The translations under genes and the position numbers were made by a program. This document shows positions 37,483 through 46,480 of a DNA stretch of 64,000 nt, piece by piece. Numbering within the stretch: the first letter of the stretch is position 1; every line of letters begins with the position of its first letter. The stretch is from the NCBI RefSeq assembly GCF_039544005.1, contig NZ_BAABKV010000001.1, forward strand, positions 7,812,001-7,876,000. The letters run 5' to 3'. Under the pieces are notes generated by a model. The model was given only the letters and a program-made list of their open reading frames with translations. It made no database searches and was not told the DNA's origin. Source of the stretch: Kitasatospora paranensis (GTDB lineage: Bacteria; Actinomycetota; Actinomycetes; Streptomycetales; Streptomycetaceae).

Positions 37483-38877
37483 ATGCGACCCCGTTTCCTG
37501 TCCCGGGGCAGGCCGAAGCGGACGGCGTTGGCCGTCGCCTTCGCCGCCGTGCTCGCTCTCGTGGGCATCGGCAGCACCACCCAGCAGGCCGTGGCGGCCG
37601 ACGGGCTGATCTCGCAGTCCCGTCCCGTCGTCGCGTCCTCCCTGGAGAGCGCCAGCTTCCCGGCGGGTGCCGTCGTCGACGGCGACGCCACCACCCGCTG
37701 GGCGAGCACCTGGAGCGACCCGCAGTGGCTCCAGATCGACCTCGGCGCCGGCGCGACCGTCAGCAAGGTCGACCTGAGCTGGGAGGCCGCGTACGCGTCG
37801 GCCTACCAGCTGCAGACGTCGAACGACGCGAGCACCTGGACGTCGATCTACTCCACCGCCAACGCCACGGGCGGCAACCAGAGCCTGGCGGTCAGCGGCA
37901 GCGGCCGCTACATCCGGCTCTGGATGACCGCCCGCGGCACCCAGTACGGCTACTCGCTGTACGAGTTCAAGGTGTACGGCACCGCGCCGGCCAGCGGCCC
38001 GGCCGGCTACATCCTGGCCAACCCCCAGGTGACCGGCGTCGTCCCGTCGACGGCCAACCCGCCGCACACCTACTTCCACGAGTTCCAGGCGAACTGCTCG
38101 CCCACCCGCAACCTGCCGGACGACCCGATCGTCTTCCCGGGCCTGCCCGGCGCGTCGCACATGCACACGTTCATGGGCAGCACCGTCACCGACGCCAACT
38201 CCACGCTGGCGTCGCTCCAGGCGGGCGGCTCGTCCTGCCTGGCGCCCGGGGACAAGTCCGGCTACTGGATGCCGACCATGTACAACGGCACCACGGCCAT
38301 CAACCCGGTCGGCCTGCAGACCATCTACTACAAGACGGGGGTGAACGACTACACCTCGGTGCGGCCGTTCCCGCCGGGTCTGCGGTTCGTCGTCGGAAGC
38401 CCCGCGGCGAGCGCCACCGAGTTCAACAACGCGCCGGGCTACGTGGCGGGTTGGGAGTGCGGTGACAGCTACCACAACACCGACCTGCCGACCGGCTGCC
38501 CGGCCGGTAGCGGGATCAACATCCGGATGCAGGCGCCGAGCTGCTGGAACGGCCTGTACCTGGACACCCCGGACCACAAGAGCCACATGGCCTACCCGGT
38601 CAACGGCGTGTGCCCGGCCGACCACCCGGTCGCGCTGCCGATGATCGAGTTCAAGATGGCCTTCCCGGCGCCCGCCGGGGACCTCTCCCAGCTCCGGCTG
38701 GCGAGCGGTCGCGGCTACTCGTTCCACTACGACTTCTTCAACGCCTGGGACGCGCCCACGCTCGCCGCGATGGTGAACCACTGCATCGTCGGCGGACTCC
38801 AGTGCAACGCCCGCGGCTACGACGAAGCCAACCCGCAGCGCGGTGCCGCTCTGAACGAGCAGTACCTGCTGCCCTGA
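37483..38877 (+). CDS. Secreted F5/8C - DUF1996 protein
   Basis: 464-residue exported protein with signal peptide (residues 1-40, ending QQAVAADG), one F5/8-type-C module (about 42-165; DPQWLQIDLGAGATVSKV, SLYEFKVYG) and a DUF1996 domain (about 185-460). The DUF1996 part has the expected HTYFHEFQANCSPTRN, SHMHTFMGST and FHYDFFNAWD segments and six or more Cys. DUF1996 has no established enzyme activity. GGAGG precedes the ATG, and the gene starts 78 bases after the glycanase, so it is probably in the same operator-controlled operon. Shared binding modules imply the same polysaccharide target. Confidence 0.88.
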   Translation: MRPRFLSRGRPKRTALAVAFAAVLALVGIGSTTQQAVAADGLISQSRPVVASSLESASFPAGAVVDGDATTRWASTWSDPQWLQIDLGAGATVSKVDLSWEAAYASAYQLQTSNDASTWTSIYSTANATGGNQSLAVSGSGRYIRLWMTARGTQYGYSLYEFKVYGTAPASGPAGYILANPQVTGVVPSTANPPHTYFHEFQANCSPTRNLPDDPIVFPGLPGASHMHTFMGSTVTDANSTLASLQAGGSSCLAPGDKSGYWMPTMYNGTTAINPVGLQTIYYKTGVNDYTSVRPFPPGLRFVVGSPAASATEFNNAPGYVAGWECGDSYHNTDLPTGCPAGSGINIRMQAPSCWNGLYLDTPDHKSHMAYPVNGVCPADHPVALPMIEFKMAFPAPAGDLSQLRLASGRGYSFHYDFFNAWDAPTLAAMVNHCIVGGLQCNARGYDEANPQRGAALNEQYLLP

Positions 38878-39030
38878 CGCACCACCCGCGCCCGTGCCCG
38901 CCGCCTCTGCCCAGGAGGCGGGCACGGGCGCGGCCCTGCGCGCGCCGGGCCGGGGGCCGGGCGGGCCCGGCCGGGGTGCGGGCGGGTCGGGGTGCGGGCG
39001 AGCCACGTTGACCTGCCGGAAGAGCCTGAT

Positions 39031-39040
39031 AGAGCGCTCT
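39031..39040. promoter_or_regulatory. LacI-type operator 3 (regulator autoregulation)
   Basis: AGAGCGCTCT, followed by CCC, lies 21 bases before the LacI start codon and carries the same core as operators 1 and 2. It overlaps the possible promoter of the regulator gene, which suggests autoregulation. Confidence 0.75.
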
Positions 39041-39061
39041 CCCGCGTGCTATAAAAGGCTC

Positions 39062-40120
39062 ATGAGCGAAGCCCTCCGGCCGGCCGCCGCCCGATCCGCG
39101 ACCCTGGAAGACGTGGCCCGGATCGCCGGCGTCTCCCGCGCGACCGTCTCCCGGGTCATCAACGGCATCCGCAACGTCGATCCCGCCATCCAGGAGACCG
39201 TCAAGCAGGCCATCGCCACCACCGGCTACGTGCCGAACGGTGCCGCCCGCTCACTGGTCACCCGCCGCGCCGGGGCCCTGGCCCTGGTGGTCTCCGGCAC
39301 CGACGCGGACGAGGCCGACGACCGGTCCACCCGCGCCCACGTGTTCACCGACCCGTTCTTCGGGAGGGTGGTCAGCGGCGTCTTCACCGCCCTGAGCCCG
39401 CAGGGCCTGCACCCCGTGCTGATGCTGGCCGACACCCCCGAGGCGCGCGAGCAGGCCGTCGCCTACCTGCGCCAGGGCAACGCCGACGGCGCCATGGTCG
39501 TCTCCACCCACGCGTCCGACCCGATGCCCGCGCTGCTGCTGGCCGCGGGCGTGCCCACCGTGCTGTTCGGCCGCCCGGACAGTCCGCTGCCGGTCAGCTG
39601 CGTCGACCTGGCGAACCGCGACGGCGCCCGGCTCGCCGCGGACCGCCTGCACGGCCGCGGCTGCCGCCGGGTGGTCACCATCTCCGGGCCGTCCGCCGTC
39701 CGGGCCGCCCGTGACCGGCTCGACGGCTTCCAGGAGGCCATGGCCCGGCACGGCCTGCCGTACCTGCCGCACGCCGAGGCCGACTTCACCCAGGCCGGCG
39801 GCGAGCGGGCGATGGCCCGGCTGCTGGCGGAGCATCCGGAGCTGGACGGTGTCTTCGCCGCCAACGACCTGATGGCGCAGGGTGCGGTGGCGGTGCTGCA
39901 GGACCACGGGCTCCGGGTGCCGGAGGACATCGCGGTGGTCGGCTTCGACGACAGCAGCGCGGCCACCGCCGGGCGCCCGCTGCTCACCACTGTCCGCCAG
40001 CCGGTGGAGGAGATGGCCGCCGAGATGGCCCGGATCCTGCTCGACCACCTCGCCCGCCCGGGCCGCGGTGTCAGTTCGGCGATCTTCGAACCCACCCTGG
40101 TGGTACGCCAGTCGGCGTGA
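39062..40120 (+). CDS. LacI-family transcriptional regulator of the glucan locus
   Basis: 352-residue repressor-type regulator. The N-terminal LacI helix-turn-helix reads TLEDVARIAGVSRATVSRVINGI, followed by the hinge. The periplasmic-binding-protein-like effector domain (residues about 70-345) contains GADGAMVVSTHASDP-like strands and FAANDLMAQGAVAVL, VVGFDDSSAA and RQPVEEMA. The ATG follows AAAAGG. Genes with the same GAGCGCTC palindrome (importer, glycanase, itself) form the probable regulon, analogous to CebR control of cello-oligosaccharide genes. The inducer is presumably an imported beta-gluco-oligosaccharide. Confidence 0.92.
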   Translation: MSEALRPAAARSATLEDVARIAGVSRATVSRVINGIRNVDPAIQETVKQAIATTGYVPNGAARSLVTRRAGALALVVSGTDADEADDRSTRAHVFTDPFFGRVVSGVFTALSPQGLHPVLMLADTPEAREQAVAYLRQGNADGAMVVSTHASDPMPALLLAAGVPTVLFGRPDSPLPVSCVDLANRDGARLAADRLHGRGCRRVVTISGPSAVRAARDRLDGFQEAMARHGLPYLPHAEADFTQAGGERAMARLLAEHPELDGVFAANDLMAQGAVAVLQDHGLRVPEDIAVVGFDDSSAATAGRPLLTTVRQPVEEMAAEMARILLDHLARPGRGVSSAIFEPTLVVRQSA

Positions 40121-40260
40121 CCGGAGGCGAGCGGGGCGGCCGGTGTGCACGCGACCTCGAACCACCCGGGCTCCGACGGCCGATGTCACCACCGCGCGGC
40201 CGTCGGCGCCGCCCCGGCCTGCCGGGACGGGCTCCGTGGCTGCCCGGGCCTCGGTCCGGT

Positions 40261-40296
40261 CCCGAAGGGCAGCGGCTGAGCACGCTGCCCTTCGGG
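40261..40296. terminator. Bidirectional hairpin between LacI and S4 genes
   Basis: CCCGAAGGGCAGC (40261-40273) pairs perfectly with GCTGCCCTTCGGG (40284-40296) over a 10-base loop. It sits between convergent genes and lacks a T-run, as is common for streptomycete terminators. Confidence 0.7.
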
Positions 40297-40304
40297 CCGG
40301 CGGG

Positions 40305-40679
40305 TCACTGGCCGCGCAGCCGCTCGATGTCGCGGCGCTCACGCTTGGTCGGCCGGCCGGCGCCCCGGTCGCGGACGGCTGCCACGGGGATCTCCTCGCG
40401 CGGAGGCGGCGGCGGGCTGTGGTCGACGTAGCACTGCACCGCGACCTCGGCGCCGACCCGCTTGCGGATCAGCCGGGAGACCACCACCACCCGCTCGCGC
40501 CCGTCGTGCCGGAGCCGCACCTCGTCACCCGGCTTGACGGTCTGGGCAGGCTTGGCCCGCTCGTCGTTGACCCGCACATGGCCCGCCCGGCAGGCCGTCG
40601 CCGCCATCGACCGCGTCTTCAGCAGCCGGACCGACCAGATCCAGCTGTCCACCCGCACCGGGCCCTCGTCCTCCGCCAT
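40305..40679 (-). CDS. S4-domain RNA-binding protein (Hsp15/HslR-like)
   Basis: 124-residue RNA-binding protein. The S4 domain (residues about 8-70) reads VRVDSWIWSVRLLKTRSMAATACRAGHVRVNDERAKPAQTVKPGDEV in outline, with the typical R-L-K-T-R-S and G-H-V-R-V-N elements. Hsp15 homologues bind nascent-chain-blocked 50S subunits. A basic C-terminal tail (RPTKRERRDIERLRG) follows a short poly-Pro stretch. The start is at ATG 40679. It is monocistronic. Confidence 0.9.
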   Translation of the reverse strand: MAEDEGPVRVDSWIWSVRLLKTRSMAATACRAGHVRVNDERAKPAQTVKPGDEVRLRHDGRERVVVVSRLIRKRVGAEVAVQCYVDHSPPPPPREEIPVAAVRDRGAGRPTKRERRDIERLRGQ

Positions 40680-40830
40680 GGACCGAGCCTAACGCCGTCC
40701 TGCTCGCCCGTTCGCCACCGGGCGCTACCGCCCGGCGCCGACGCCCGCCCTTGCGTCGAACGGGTGGTCGGCCGGGGCTCCGGGGGCCACTCGGAGCGCG
40801 CGCCGGGCTGCGATCGGTGACCATGGCGGC

Positions 40831-41268
40831 ATGACCCCCGACCGCGCACCGGGCCAGGCCCGTTCCCCGTACGAGATCGCCAACGCCGTCGGCGAGGAGA
40901 TCCGCATCCTCAACCACCGCACTGCCGACGGCAGCTGCGCCTATCCCGATCCGACGAGCGTGCACGACGTCATCACGGCGCTGCACGCGATCCTGTTCCA
41001 CCTGCCGCAGGCGCTCGGGCAGGCCGCGGCCGGGCTGGCCGCGATACCGCCGGACCGCATCCGGGTCGCCCTGCCGGACGGCGAGCGCGACACCGCGGCC
41101 GCCCGACAGGCCAGGGTGACCGAGGAGTTGGCCCGGGCCGCCGAGACGCTGGAGCTCGCCCGGGCCCACGTGGCCTCGGCGTCCGCGTTCACCAGCGGTC
41201 TCGACCGGCTCCTGGCCGTCGAGGAGGAGGATCCGCTGGACGGCCTGGTCTCGGTCTACCAGGACTGA
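40831..41268 (+). CDS. Hypothetical protein
   Basis: 145-residue soluble, largely helical protein that I cannot assign to a family. The core SVHDVITALHAILFHLPQALGQAAAGLAAI and the heptad-rich VTEELARAAETLELARAHVASA suggest a helical bundle or coiled coil. The acidic C-terminus ends EEEDPLDGLVSVYQD. There is no signal peptide or membrane segment. It converges with the YchJ-like gene. Confidence 0.6.
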   Translation: MTPDRAPGQARSPYEIANAVGEEIRILNHRTADGSCAYPDPTSVHDVITALHAILFHLPQALGQAAAGLAAIPPDRIRVALPDGERDTAAARQARVTEELARAAETLELARAHVASASAFTSGLDRLLAVEEEDPLDGLVSVYQD

Positions 41269-41284
41269 CCGGCCGCGCCGCGGC

Positions 41285-41696
41285 TCACTCCGGCAGCGCT
41301 GCCACGTACACCCAGGCGCCGTCCTGCCGGACGAACCGGCTGTGCTCCTCCAGCACGCCCGGCTCGCCGTCCTCGGTGTAGTGGGCACGGAAGCGGACCG
41401 TCCCCTCGGTGTGGAACGGGCCGCCGTCGGATGCCGACAGCACCTCCAGTCCCACCCATCGCAGCCCCGGGTCGAAGCCGATCCGGGGCGGCCTGCCGTC
41501 GGGGTGCCAGGTGCGCAGCAGGTACGCGGCATCGTGCACCGCGAACGCGCTGTAGCGCGAGCGCATCAGCTGTTCCGCGCTGGTGGCGGCGCTCTCCCCG
41601 GTGCAGCCGCCCGCAGCAGGCACCGTAGGGGGCGGGCAGCCCGCACGGGCACGGGTCGGCGGGGGACAGGCGAGGCTGGTGGCGACGGCGAGACAT
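41285..41696 (-). CDS. YchJ family (SEC-C/UPF0225) protein (one frame break)
   Basis: Small zinc-motif protein of about 137 residues. The N-terminus contains the metal-binding DPCPCGLPAPYGACCGRLHRG, and the C-terminal NTF2-like part begins AEQLMRSRYSAFAVHDAAYLLRTWHP and ends near VYVAALPE. The two halves are in different frames; the change lies in the C4 run at 41596-41599 (net +1 or -2 bases). The start is taken at ATG 41696 (MSRRRHQPR); an ATG six bases upstream is also possible. The biochemical role is unknown in this family. Confidence 0.8.
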
Positions 41697-41848
41697 GGGC
41701 ACCATTGTGCCAAGGCGGTGCTCCGGGCCGGGTCGCCGCCGTGCCGGGCGGAGACCGCCCGAGGGCCGTGGGCGTGTCGCTGCAACTGAGCGGGCGCTGC
41801 GCTCGTCTTCCCGGGTGAGATCCAGACGCGGCCCCGAGGAGGCGCACC

Positions 41849-42430
41849 ATGCGACGTTGGATGGTTCTCCCGATGACACTGGCCCTGGCGGCCGCCGGCC
41901 TCGTGGTGCCGGTGGCGGCCACGGCGGCGACGCCGACGGCGACGGTGACCGGCTGCCCGGTCGGGTGGGGCAGCCTGCCCAAGGACACCGCAGGCTCCGG
42001 TGTCCAGCACTCGCTCGTGAACATCCGCACCGGCCAGCACCCCTGCTACGACCGGATGGTGCTGGACGTCCCCGGCACCTCCCCCGCGAGCCCGGTCGGG
42101 TACCACGTCCGGTACGTCCCCTCGTTCGTGCAGGACGGCTCGGGGCGGACGATCCCGGTGGCGGGCGGCGCCATCCTGGAGATCGTGGCGATCGCGCCCT
42201 CGTTCGACCCGACGACCGGCGCGCCCACCTATCCGGCCAGGGCCGGCCAGTCGCTGCCGGGCGTGAACCTCAGCGGCTACCGCACGTTCAAGGACACCAA
42301 GTTCGGCGGCAGCTTCGAGGGCCAGACGCAGGTCGGCCTCGGTGTCCGGGCCAGGCTGCCGTTCCGCGCCTTCCAGGTGGACGACCATCTGGTGATCGAC
42401 GTGGCGCACAGCTGGAACGCCAGCTTCTGA
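41849..42430 (+). CDS. Secreted AMIN-like domain protein
   Basis: 193-residue exported protein with signal peptide MTLALAAAGLVVPVAATAAT. The mature part has the actinobacterial AMIN-like layout: QHSLVNIRTGQHPCYDRMVLDV, VGYHVRYVPSFV and FRAFQVDDHLVIDVAHSW, a beta-sandwich thought to act at the cell envelope, with no known enzymatic residue. GAGGAGGCGC precedes the ATG. It stands alone, followed by a strong bidirectional terminator. Confidence 0.8.
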   Translation: MRRWMVLPMTLALAAAGLVVPVAATAATPTATVTGCPVGWGSLPKDTAGSGVQHSLVNIRTGQHPCYDRMVLDVPGTSPASPVGYHVRYVPSFVQDGSGRTIPVAGGAILEIVAIAPSFDPTTGAPTYPARAGQSLPGVNLSGYRTFKDTKFGGSFEGQTQVGLGVRARLPFRAFQVDDHLVIDVAHSWNASF

Positions 42431-42469
42431 GGCAGGGCTCCGGCGGCACGGCCGGGCACGGGAAGGAAG

Positions 42470-42503
42470 ACTCCCCGGCGGGGTGCGGACCCCGCCGGGG
42501 AGT
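42470..42503. terminator. Perfect 15-bp bidirectional terminator hairpin
   Basis: ACTCCCCGGCGGGGT (42470-42484) pairs exactly with ACCCCGCCGGGGAGT (42489-42503) over a four-base loop. It separates the AMIN-like gene from the convergent lectin/beta-helix gene. Confidence 0.85.
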
Positions 42504-42522
42504 GGGCCGTGTTCGAAGCGGC

Positions 42523-44733
42523 CTACGGGAAGGCGACCAGGTTCGCCACGTTGCTGCCGGAGTTCGAGGGACCGCCGGTCGAGTCGATCACGTGGTTGAT
42601 GGTGCCCGTGCCGCCCAGTGACACGGTGACCATGTCATGGAAGCGCACCCCGCTGCGGTTGGGGACCTCGAGGGAGTGCTCCTCCACCACGGCCGGGTTG
42701 ACGTTGAAGTAGCAGTAGCTGCCGAGCCCCCAGGCCTCGTGCGCGGTGACGTTGTCGCCGACCTTGTAGGCGGGGTAGCCGCGGGTCGAACCGTTCATCC
42801 ACGCGGCCTGGTTGGGCGGGTCGTAGGGCAGCTCGTTCTGGAAGAAGTACGTCCGGCCGCCGTTGCCGTTCCAGATCACCTGGGACTGCTGGAAGTGCTC
42901 GACGAAGAGCCCGTACATGGTGACGTTGTTGCCGTTGACGACCAGGCCGTTGGCCGCGGTGTTGGTCGTCCAGCCGACGCCGGTGCCGTGGTCGGCGCGC
43001 CAGATCCACATGTGGTCGCCGATCACGTTGTTGCTGTTCACCACCAGGGACTGGGTGGCCTTGCCGACGCCCGCGCCGCCGATCCGGAAGAAGACGTCGT
43101 GCAGCGAGGTCGGGTCGGCGGTGTGGTCGACGGTCGAGCCGTTCGGCCCTATCTGCATCAGCACGGCCGAGTTGACGCTGCCGGCGTCGATCAGCAGGCC
43201 GGCGATCTTCACACCGTCCACGTCGCCGGTGCTGACCGCGGTGATGCCGTTGTCCGGGACGAGGGTGGCGAGCCCGAGACCGAGCACCACGGTGTCCGGG
43301 CGGGTGATGTTCAGGGTCTGGTTCAGGTGGTAGACCCCGGGGGTGAACAGCAGGTTCTTGCCCTGGGCGAGGGCGCCGTTCATGTCCGCCGCGGTGGCAC
43401 CGGGCTTGACGATGAAGAACTGGTCGATCGGCAGCGAGCTGCCGGCCTGGTTGCCGCCGGCCCAGGTGGTGCCGCTGGTGTTGCTGTGCAGCGCGGGCAC
43501 GAACACCTGGTACGCGCCGGCCGCGTTCACGTACAGGAAGGGCTTCTCGCGGACGACCGGGGTCTGCGCGACCGTGGTGTACGGCGGGCTGGGGAAGGAG
43601 TTGGCGGGCGCGTTGGTGTCGCCGACGAAGACCATGTTCCAGTTGGAGCCCGTCCAGCTGCCCCACTGCGCGTTCCGCGACAGCCACTGCTGCTGCGAGC
43701 CGGAGTTGACCTGGCCGTCGATCTTGGAGTCGGCGATGAAGCCGCCGCTGGACCAGCCTCCGTCGTCCAGCTGGAGGTTGCCGCGTACGTGCATGCGCCG
43801 GTAGGGCGCGGCCTGGGAGACCGCCCAGCGGTCGGTCCCGGAGGACGGGTTGACCGAGAGGTTCTCGGCGGAGCGCCAGAAGTTCTGGGTGGCGTTGCCC
43901 TGGAACCAGTCCGCCTCGGCGTGCACCGCGCCGTTGATCGTCACGTCGTCCGGCGACAGCCCGAGGCCGGCGACCTGGGTGTAGAACCCGACGTTGGCGT
44001 CGGCGCTGTAGCTGCCCGGCTTGAACAGCAGGGCGTAGCGCTGCGTGCCGAACTGGTTCGACTCCTGCTGGGAGAAGACCGAGTTGAGCTTGGACTGGAT
44101 GGTCGCGGCGGACATGGACGGGTCGAAGACCGAGACGTTCGGCCCGAAGTCCGGGGTACCGGGCGGGTTGGTGGTGCCGGAGCCGAACGCGAAGGACTGT
44201 GCCGCCGTCCCGTTGCAGGTGTACTGCTGGAACTGCACGGCGTCCGCGGTGGAGGCGCTGGGTACGTCGAGGCACTTGCCGCTGTTGCGGTTGACGAAGT
44301 GGTAGCTGCCGGACGCCTCGGCGACCGGCTGCCACTGCTGGTTCGCGCCGCCGCCGTACGTCCACAGCTGGATCTTGGCGCCGTCGGCGGTGGAGACGTC
44401 CTTGACGTCGAGGACCTTGGTGGGGTCGCCCTGGGCGTTGATCCGGACGTAGCCGCTGCCGACGTCCTGGAACTGCCACTGCTGGGCGCCGGTGCCGTTG
44501 CAGGTGTACTGCTGGACGGCGGTGCCGTCGGCGGTGGCGGCGGCCGCGGCGTCGATGCACTTGCCGCTGTTCTGGGCGACGACGGTGGTCCAGGCGGTGG
44601 GCAGGCCTGCGGCCTGCGCGCTCGGGCCGGTGGTGACCACCGCGGCCGCGCCGGCGGCGAGCAGTCCGGCGACGGTGGTCAGGGTGGTGGTCCTGGTGCG
44701 GGCACGGTGGTGCCGGGGCACGGTCGGGGGCAT
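42523..44733 (-). CDS. Secreted ricin-type lectin (CBM13) - right-handed beta-helix protein
   Basis: 736-residue exported protein. The ATG at 44733 follows AAGGAG. A signal peptide (LTTVAGLLAAGAAAVVTTG) precedes a ricin-B/CBM13 lectin (residues about 45-185) with repeated QxW motifs (GAQQWQF, NQQWQPV). The rest (about 200-736) is rich in Asn, Gly and Val and shows parallel beta-helix character: VVNSNNVIGDHMWIW, GLVVNGNNVTMYGLFVEHFQQSQVIWNG. It resembles proteins sometimes labelled adenylyl cyclase without firm basis, and GH55/pectate-lyase-like folds. The activity is unknown, but a polysaccharide target is likely. Confidence 0.75.
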   Translation of the reverse strand: MPPTVPRHHRARTRTTTLTTVAGLLAAGAAAVVTTGPSAQAAGLPTAWTTVVAQNSGKCIDAAAAATADGTAVQQYTCNGTGAQQWQFQDVGSGYVRINAQGDPTKVLDVKDVSTADGAKIQLWTYGGGANQQWQPVAEASGSYHFVNRNSGKCLDVPSASTADAVQFQQYTCNGTAAQSFAFGSGTTNPPGTPDFGPNVSVFDPSMSAATIQSKLNSVFSQQESNQFGTQRYALLFKPGSYSADANVGFYTQVAGLGLSPDDVTINGAVHAEADWFQGNATQNFWRSAENLSVNPSSGTDRWAVSQAAPYRRMHVRGNLQLDDGGWSSGGFIADSKIDGQVNSGSQQQWLSRNAQWGSWTGSNWNMVFVGDTNAPANSFPSPPYTTVAQTPVVREKPFLYVNAAGAYQVFVPALHSNTSGTTWAGGNQAGSSLPIDQFFIVKPGATAADMNGALAQGKNLLFTPGVYHLNQTLNITRPDTVVLGLGLATLVPDNGITAVSTGDVDGVKIAGLLIDAGSVNSAVLMQIGPNGSTVDHTADPTSLHDVFFRIGGAGVGKATQSLVVNSNNVIGDHMWIWRADHGTGVGWTTNTAANGLVVNGNNVTMYGLFVEHFQQSQVIWNGNGGRTYFFQNELPYDPPNQAAWMNGSTRGYPAYKVGDNVTAHEAWGLGSYCYFNVNPAVVEEHSLEVPNRSGVRFHDMVTVSLGGTGTINHVIDSTGGPSNSGSNVANLVAFP

Positions 44734-44912
44734 GCGGAACTCCTTCGCCTCGGGGGTGGGGCACGAGGGCGGGGCCGTGGGTGCGGCCGGTCGGTGGGGG
44801 CCGAGGGGGTGGTGAAGAGTGGCGCCGGCCGGCCGGGTGCGGGAAACGGCGCGGCCGGCGCCGGGCCGGGCCACCGGCGGGACGCCGGGGCCCGGGGCTT
44901 CACCGGGAGGTG

Positions 44913-46337
44913 TCAGGAGGGCAGCGCCCACTGCTGGTTGGCGCCGCCGAAGCAGTCCCATATCTGCAGCCGGGTGCCGTTGGCGGAGCTTGGTCCGGTC
45001 GCGTCCAGGCAGCGGCCGGACGCCGGGTTGACCAGGATCCCGCCCGAGCCGACCTGCCACTTCTGGGCGCCGGTGCCGTTGCAGTCGTACAGCTGGACCT
45101 GGGTGCCGTTGGCGGTGCCGGCGGCGGTCACGTCCATGCACTTGCCCAGCGCCTGCAGGCTGCCGTCGGTGCCGACCGTCCAGGTCTGCGCGGCGGTGCC
45201 GTTGCAGTCGTACAGCTGGACGGCGGTGCCGTTGGCGCTGTTGGCGGCGGCGATGTCCACGCACTTGCCGCCGTAGCCGGTGATCCGGCCGGTGGCCCCG
45301 CCGGACGGCGGCGGCGTGGTGGTGCCGGTCAGCGCGTTGAAGGTCCGCGCGAACTGGTAGGCGGACTGCGAGGTGCCGCTGCACGAGTCGGAGAGCGTGC
45401 CGTTGCTCGCACACGCCTTGTCCCGGCCGATCGCCCAGAACGCCAGCTCCTGGATGCCCTTCGAGGCGGCGAACGACTCCAGGGCGGAGGCGTTGGCGGT
45501 GGTGAAGACCTCGGCGGTGCTGTCGTTGACCCCGATCATCGGGGTGTTGCCCTCCATGGCCCACAGCTGGTCGGAGGTCTTCGACGTCCAGATCTGGCCC
45601 AGCTGGGTGTGCAGGCCGGTGGCGGCGTTGATCGCGGCCTGGCCCATGTCCATCGCCGGCCCGTAGTCCATGGTCATGATGTTGACCGCGTTGACGTCCA
45701 GGCCGCGGCTCTTCGCGTTGTTGAGCAGGCTCAGCGAGTTCGACTCGAGACCGGTCGGGTCGACCGGCAGGGTGTAGTTGACGGCCAGGTGGCGCCCGGC
45801 CGCCGCGTAGCTCTGCTGGAGGGCGGCCAGCGCCTGGTTGCGGCGGTCGTTGGCCGCGGTGTCGTTGAGCGCGGACCCTTCGATGTCGAGGTCGATCCGG
45901 GTCAGGTTGAGGGTGTCGACCACCCGCTTGTACTGGGCCTGGAGCGACGAGACGCTGGTGCACGCCTGGCCGAGCTCGGTGCCGGACGCGCCGCCGAAGG
46001 AGGCGATGACGTCACCGCCGGCCGACCGCAGGCTGTTGATCGCGCTCTGCCACGAGGCGTCGGCGATGTCGGTGGTGCCGTTGTAAGTGGCGTTGCAGCT
46101 GCCGTTGCTGATCACGAAGGCCAGGGTGAAGTACTTCAGCCCGGTCGCGTTGCGCACGTCGGTCATCACCGACGGCGAGTTCCAGGTCTCCAGGTAGGGC
46201 GCGGCGAAGTGGGCCGGGAAGCCGGGGCCGGCGTTGGCGGCCGCCGAGGCGGGGGCGGCGCCGGCGATCATCAGGCCGGCGAGGAGGGCGGGCAGGGCCG
46301 CCGCGCCGGTGGCGAGGCGGGCGATGGTGCGGTTCAC
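44913..46337 (-). CDS. Secreted GH18 chitinase-like hydrolase with C-terminal ricin-B lectin
   Basis: 474-residue extracellular glycosidase. The GTG at 46337 follows AGGAGGAGAC. A signal peptide ends ASAAANAGPG. The GH18 barrel covers residues about 40-330: PYLETWNSP, DVIASFGGASG, RIDLDIEGSAL (catalytic Glu at the end of the DxDxE motif) and NIMTMDYGPAMD. It belongs to the small bacterial ChiD/chitinase-like group. After a Thr/Pro linker, a ricin-B trefoil (about 345-474) has three QxW-type repeats (AQTWTV, AQKWQV, NQQWAL). The upstream region contains a DasR-like site and two palindromes. Confidence 0.88.
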   Translation of the reverse strand: MNRTIARLATGAAALPALLAGLMIAGAAPASAAANAGPGFPAHFAAPYLETWNSPSVMTDVRNATGLKYFTLAFVISNGSCNATYNGTTDIADASWQSAINSLRSAGGDVIASFGGASGTELGQACTSVSSLQAQYKRVVDTLNLTRIDLDIEGSALNDTAANDRRNQALAALQQSYAAAGRHLAVNYTLPVDPTGLESNSLSLLNNAKSRGLDVNAVNIMTMDYGPAMDMGQAAINAATGLHTQLGQIWTSKTSDQLWAMEGNTPMIGVNDSTAEVFTTANASALESFAASKGIQELAFWAIGRDKACASNGTLSDSCSGTSQSAYQFARTFNALTGTTTPPPSGGATGRITGYGGKCVDIAAANSANGTAVQLYDCNGTAAQTWTVGTDGSLQALGKCMDVTAAGTANGTQVQLYDCNGTGAQKWQVGSGGILVNPASGRCLDATGPSSANGTRLQIWDCFGGANQQWALPS

Positions 46338-46441
46338 GGGTGTCTCCTCCTGCCTGGCGGGCCAGGCGTCGTGGGGTGGGGGAGTGAGGCGCATGCCGTG
46401 GCCTGCGGGATTTGCCTTCAGAAGATGAACGCGGCAGCCCG

Positions 46442-46455
46442 CCGGAGCGCTCCGG
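46442..46455. promoter_or_regulatory. Palindromic operator candidate A
   Basis: CCGGAGCGCTCCGG is a perfect 14-bp palindrome about 105 bases upstream of the GH18 start. Its GAGCGCTC centre matches the LacI/CebR-type core, but the flanks differ from operators 1-3. Confidence 0.6.
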
Positions 46456-46480
46456 TCGCGGCTGTGCGGCCGCGTCGGGA

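Noticed and set aside
34360..39006. A 1548-codon open frame on the minus strand opposite the glycanase and DUF1996 genes
   Set aside because: It is the antisense shadow of two well-supported secreted proteins. Its product is Arg/Gly/Val-rich without domains, and such frames are routine in ~74% GC DNA.
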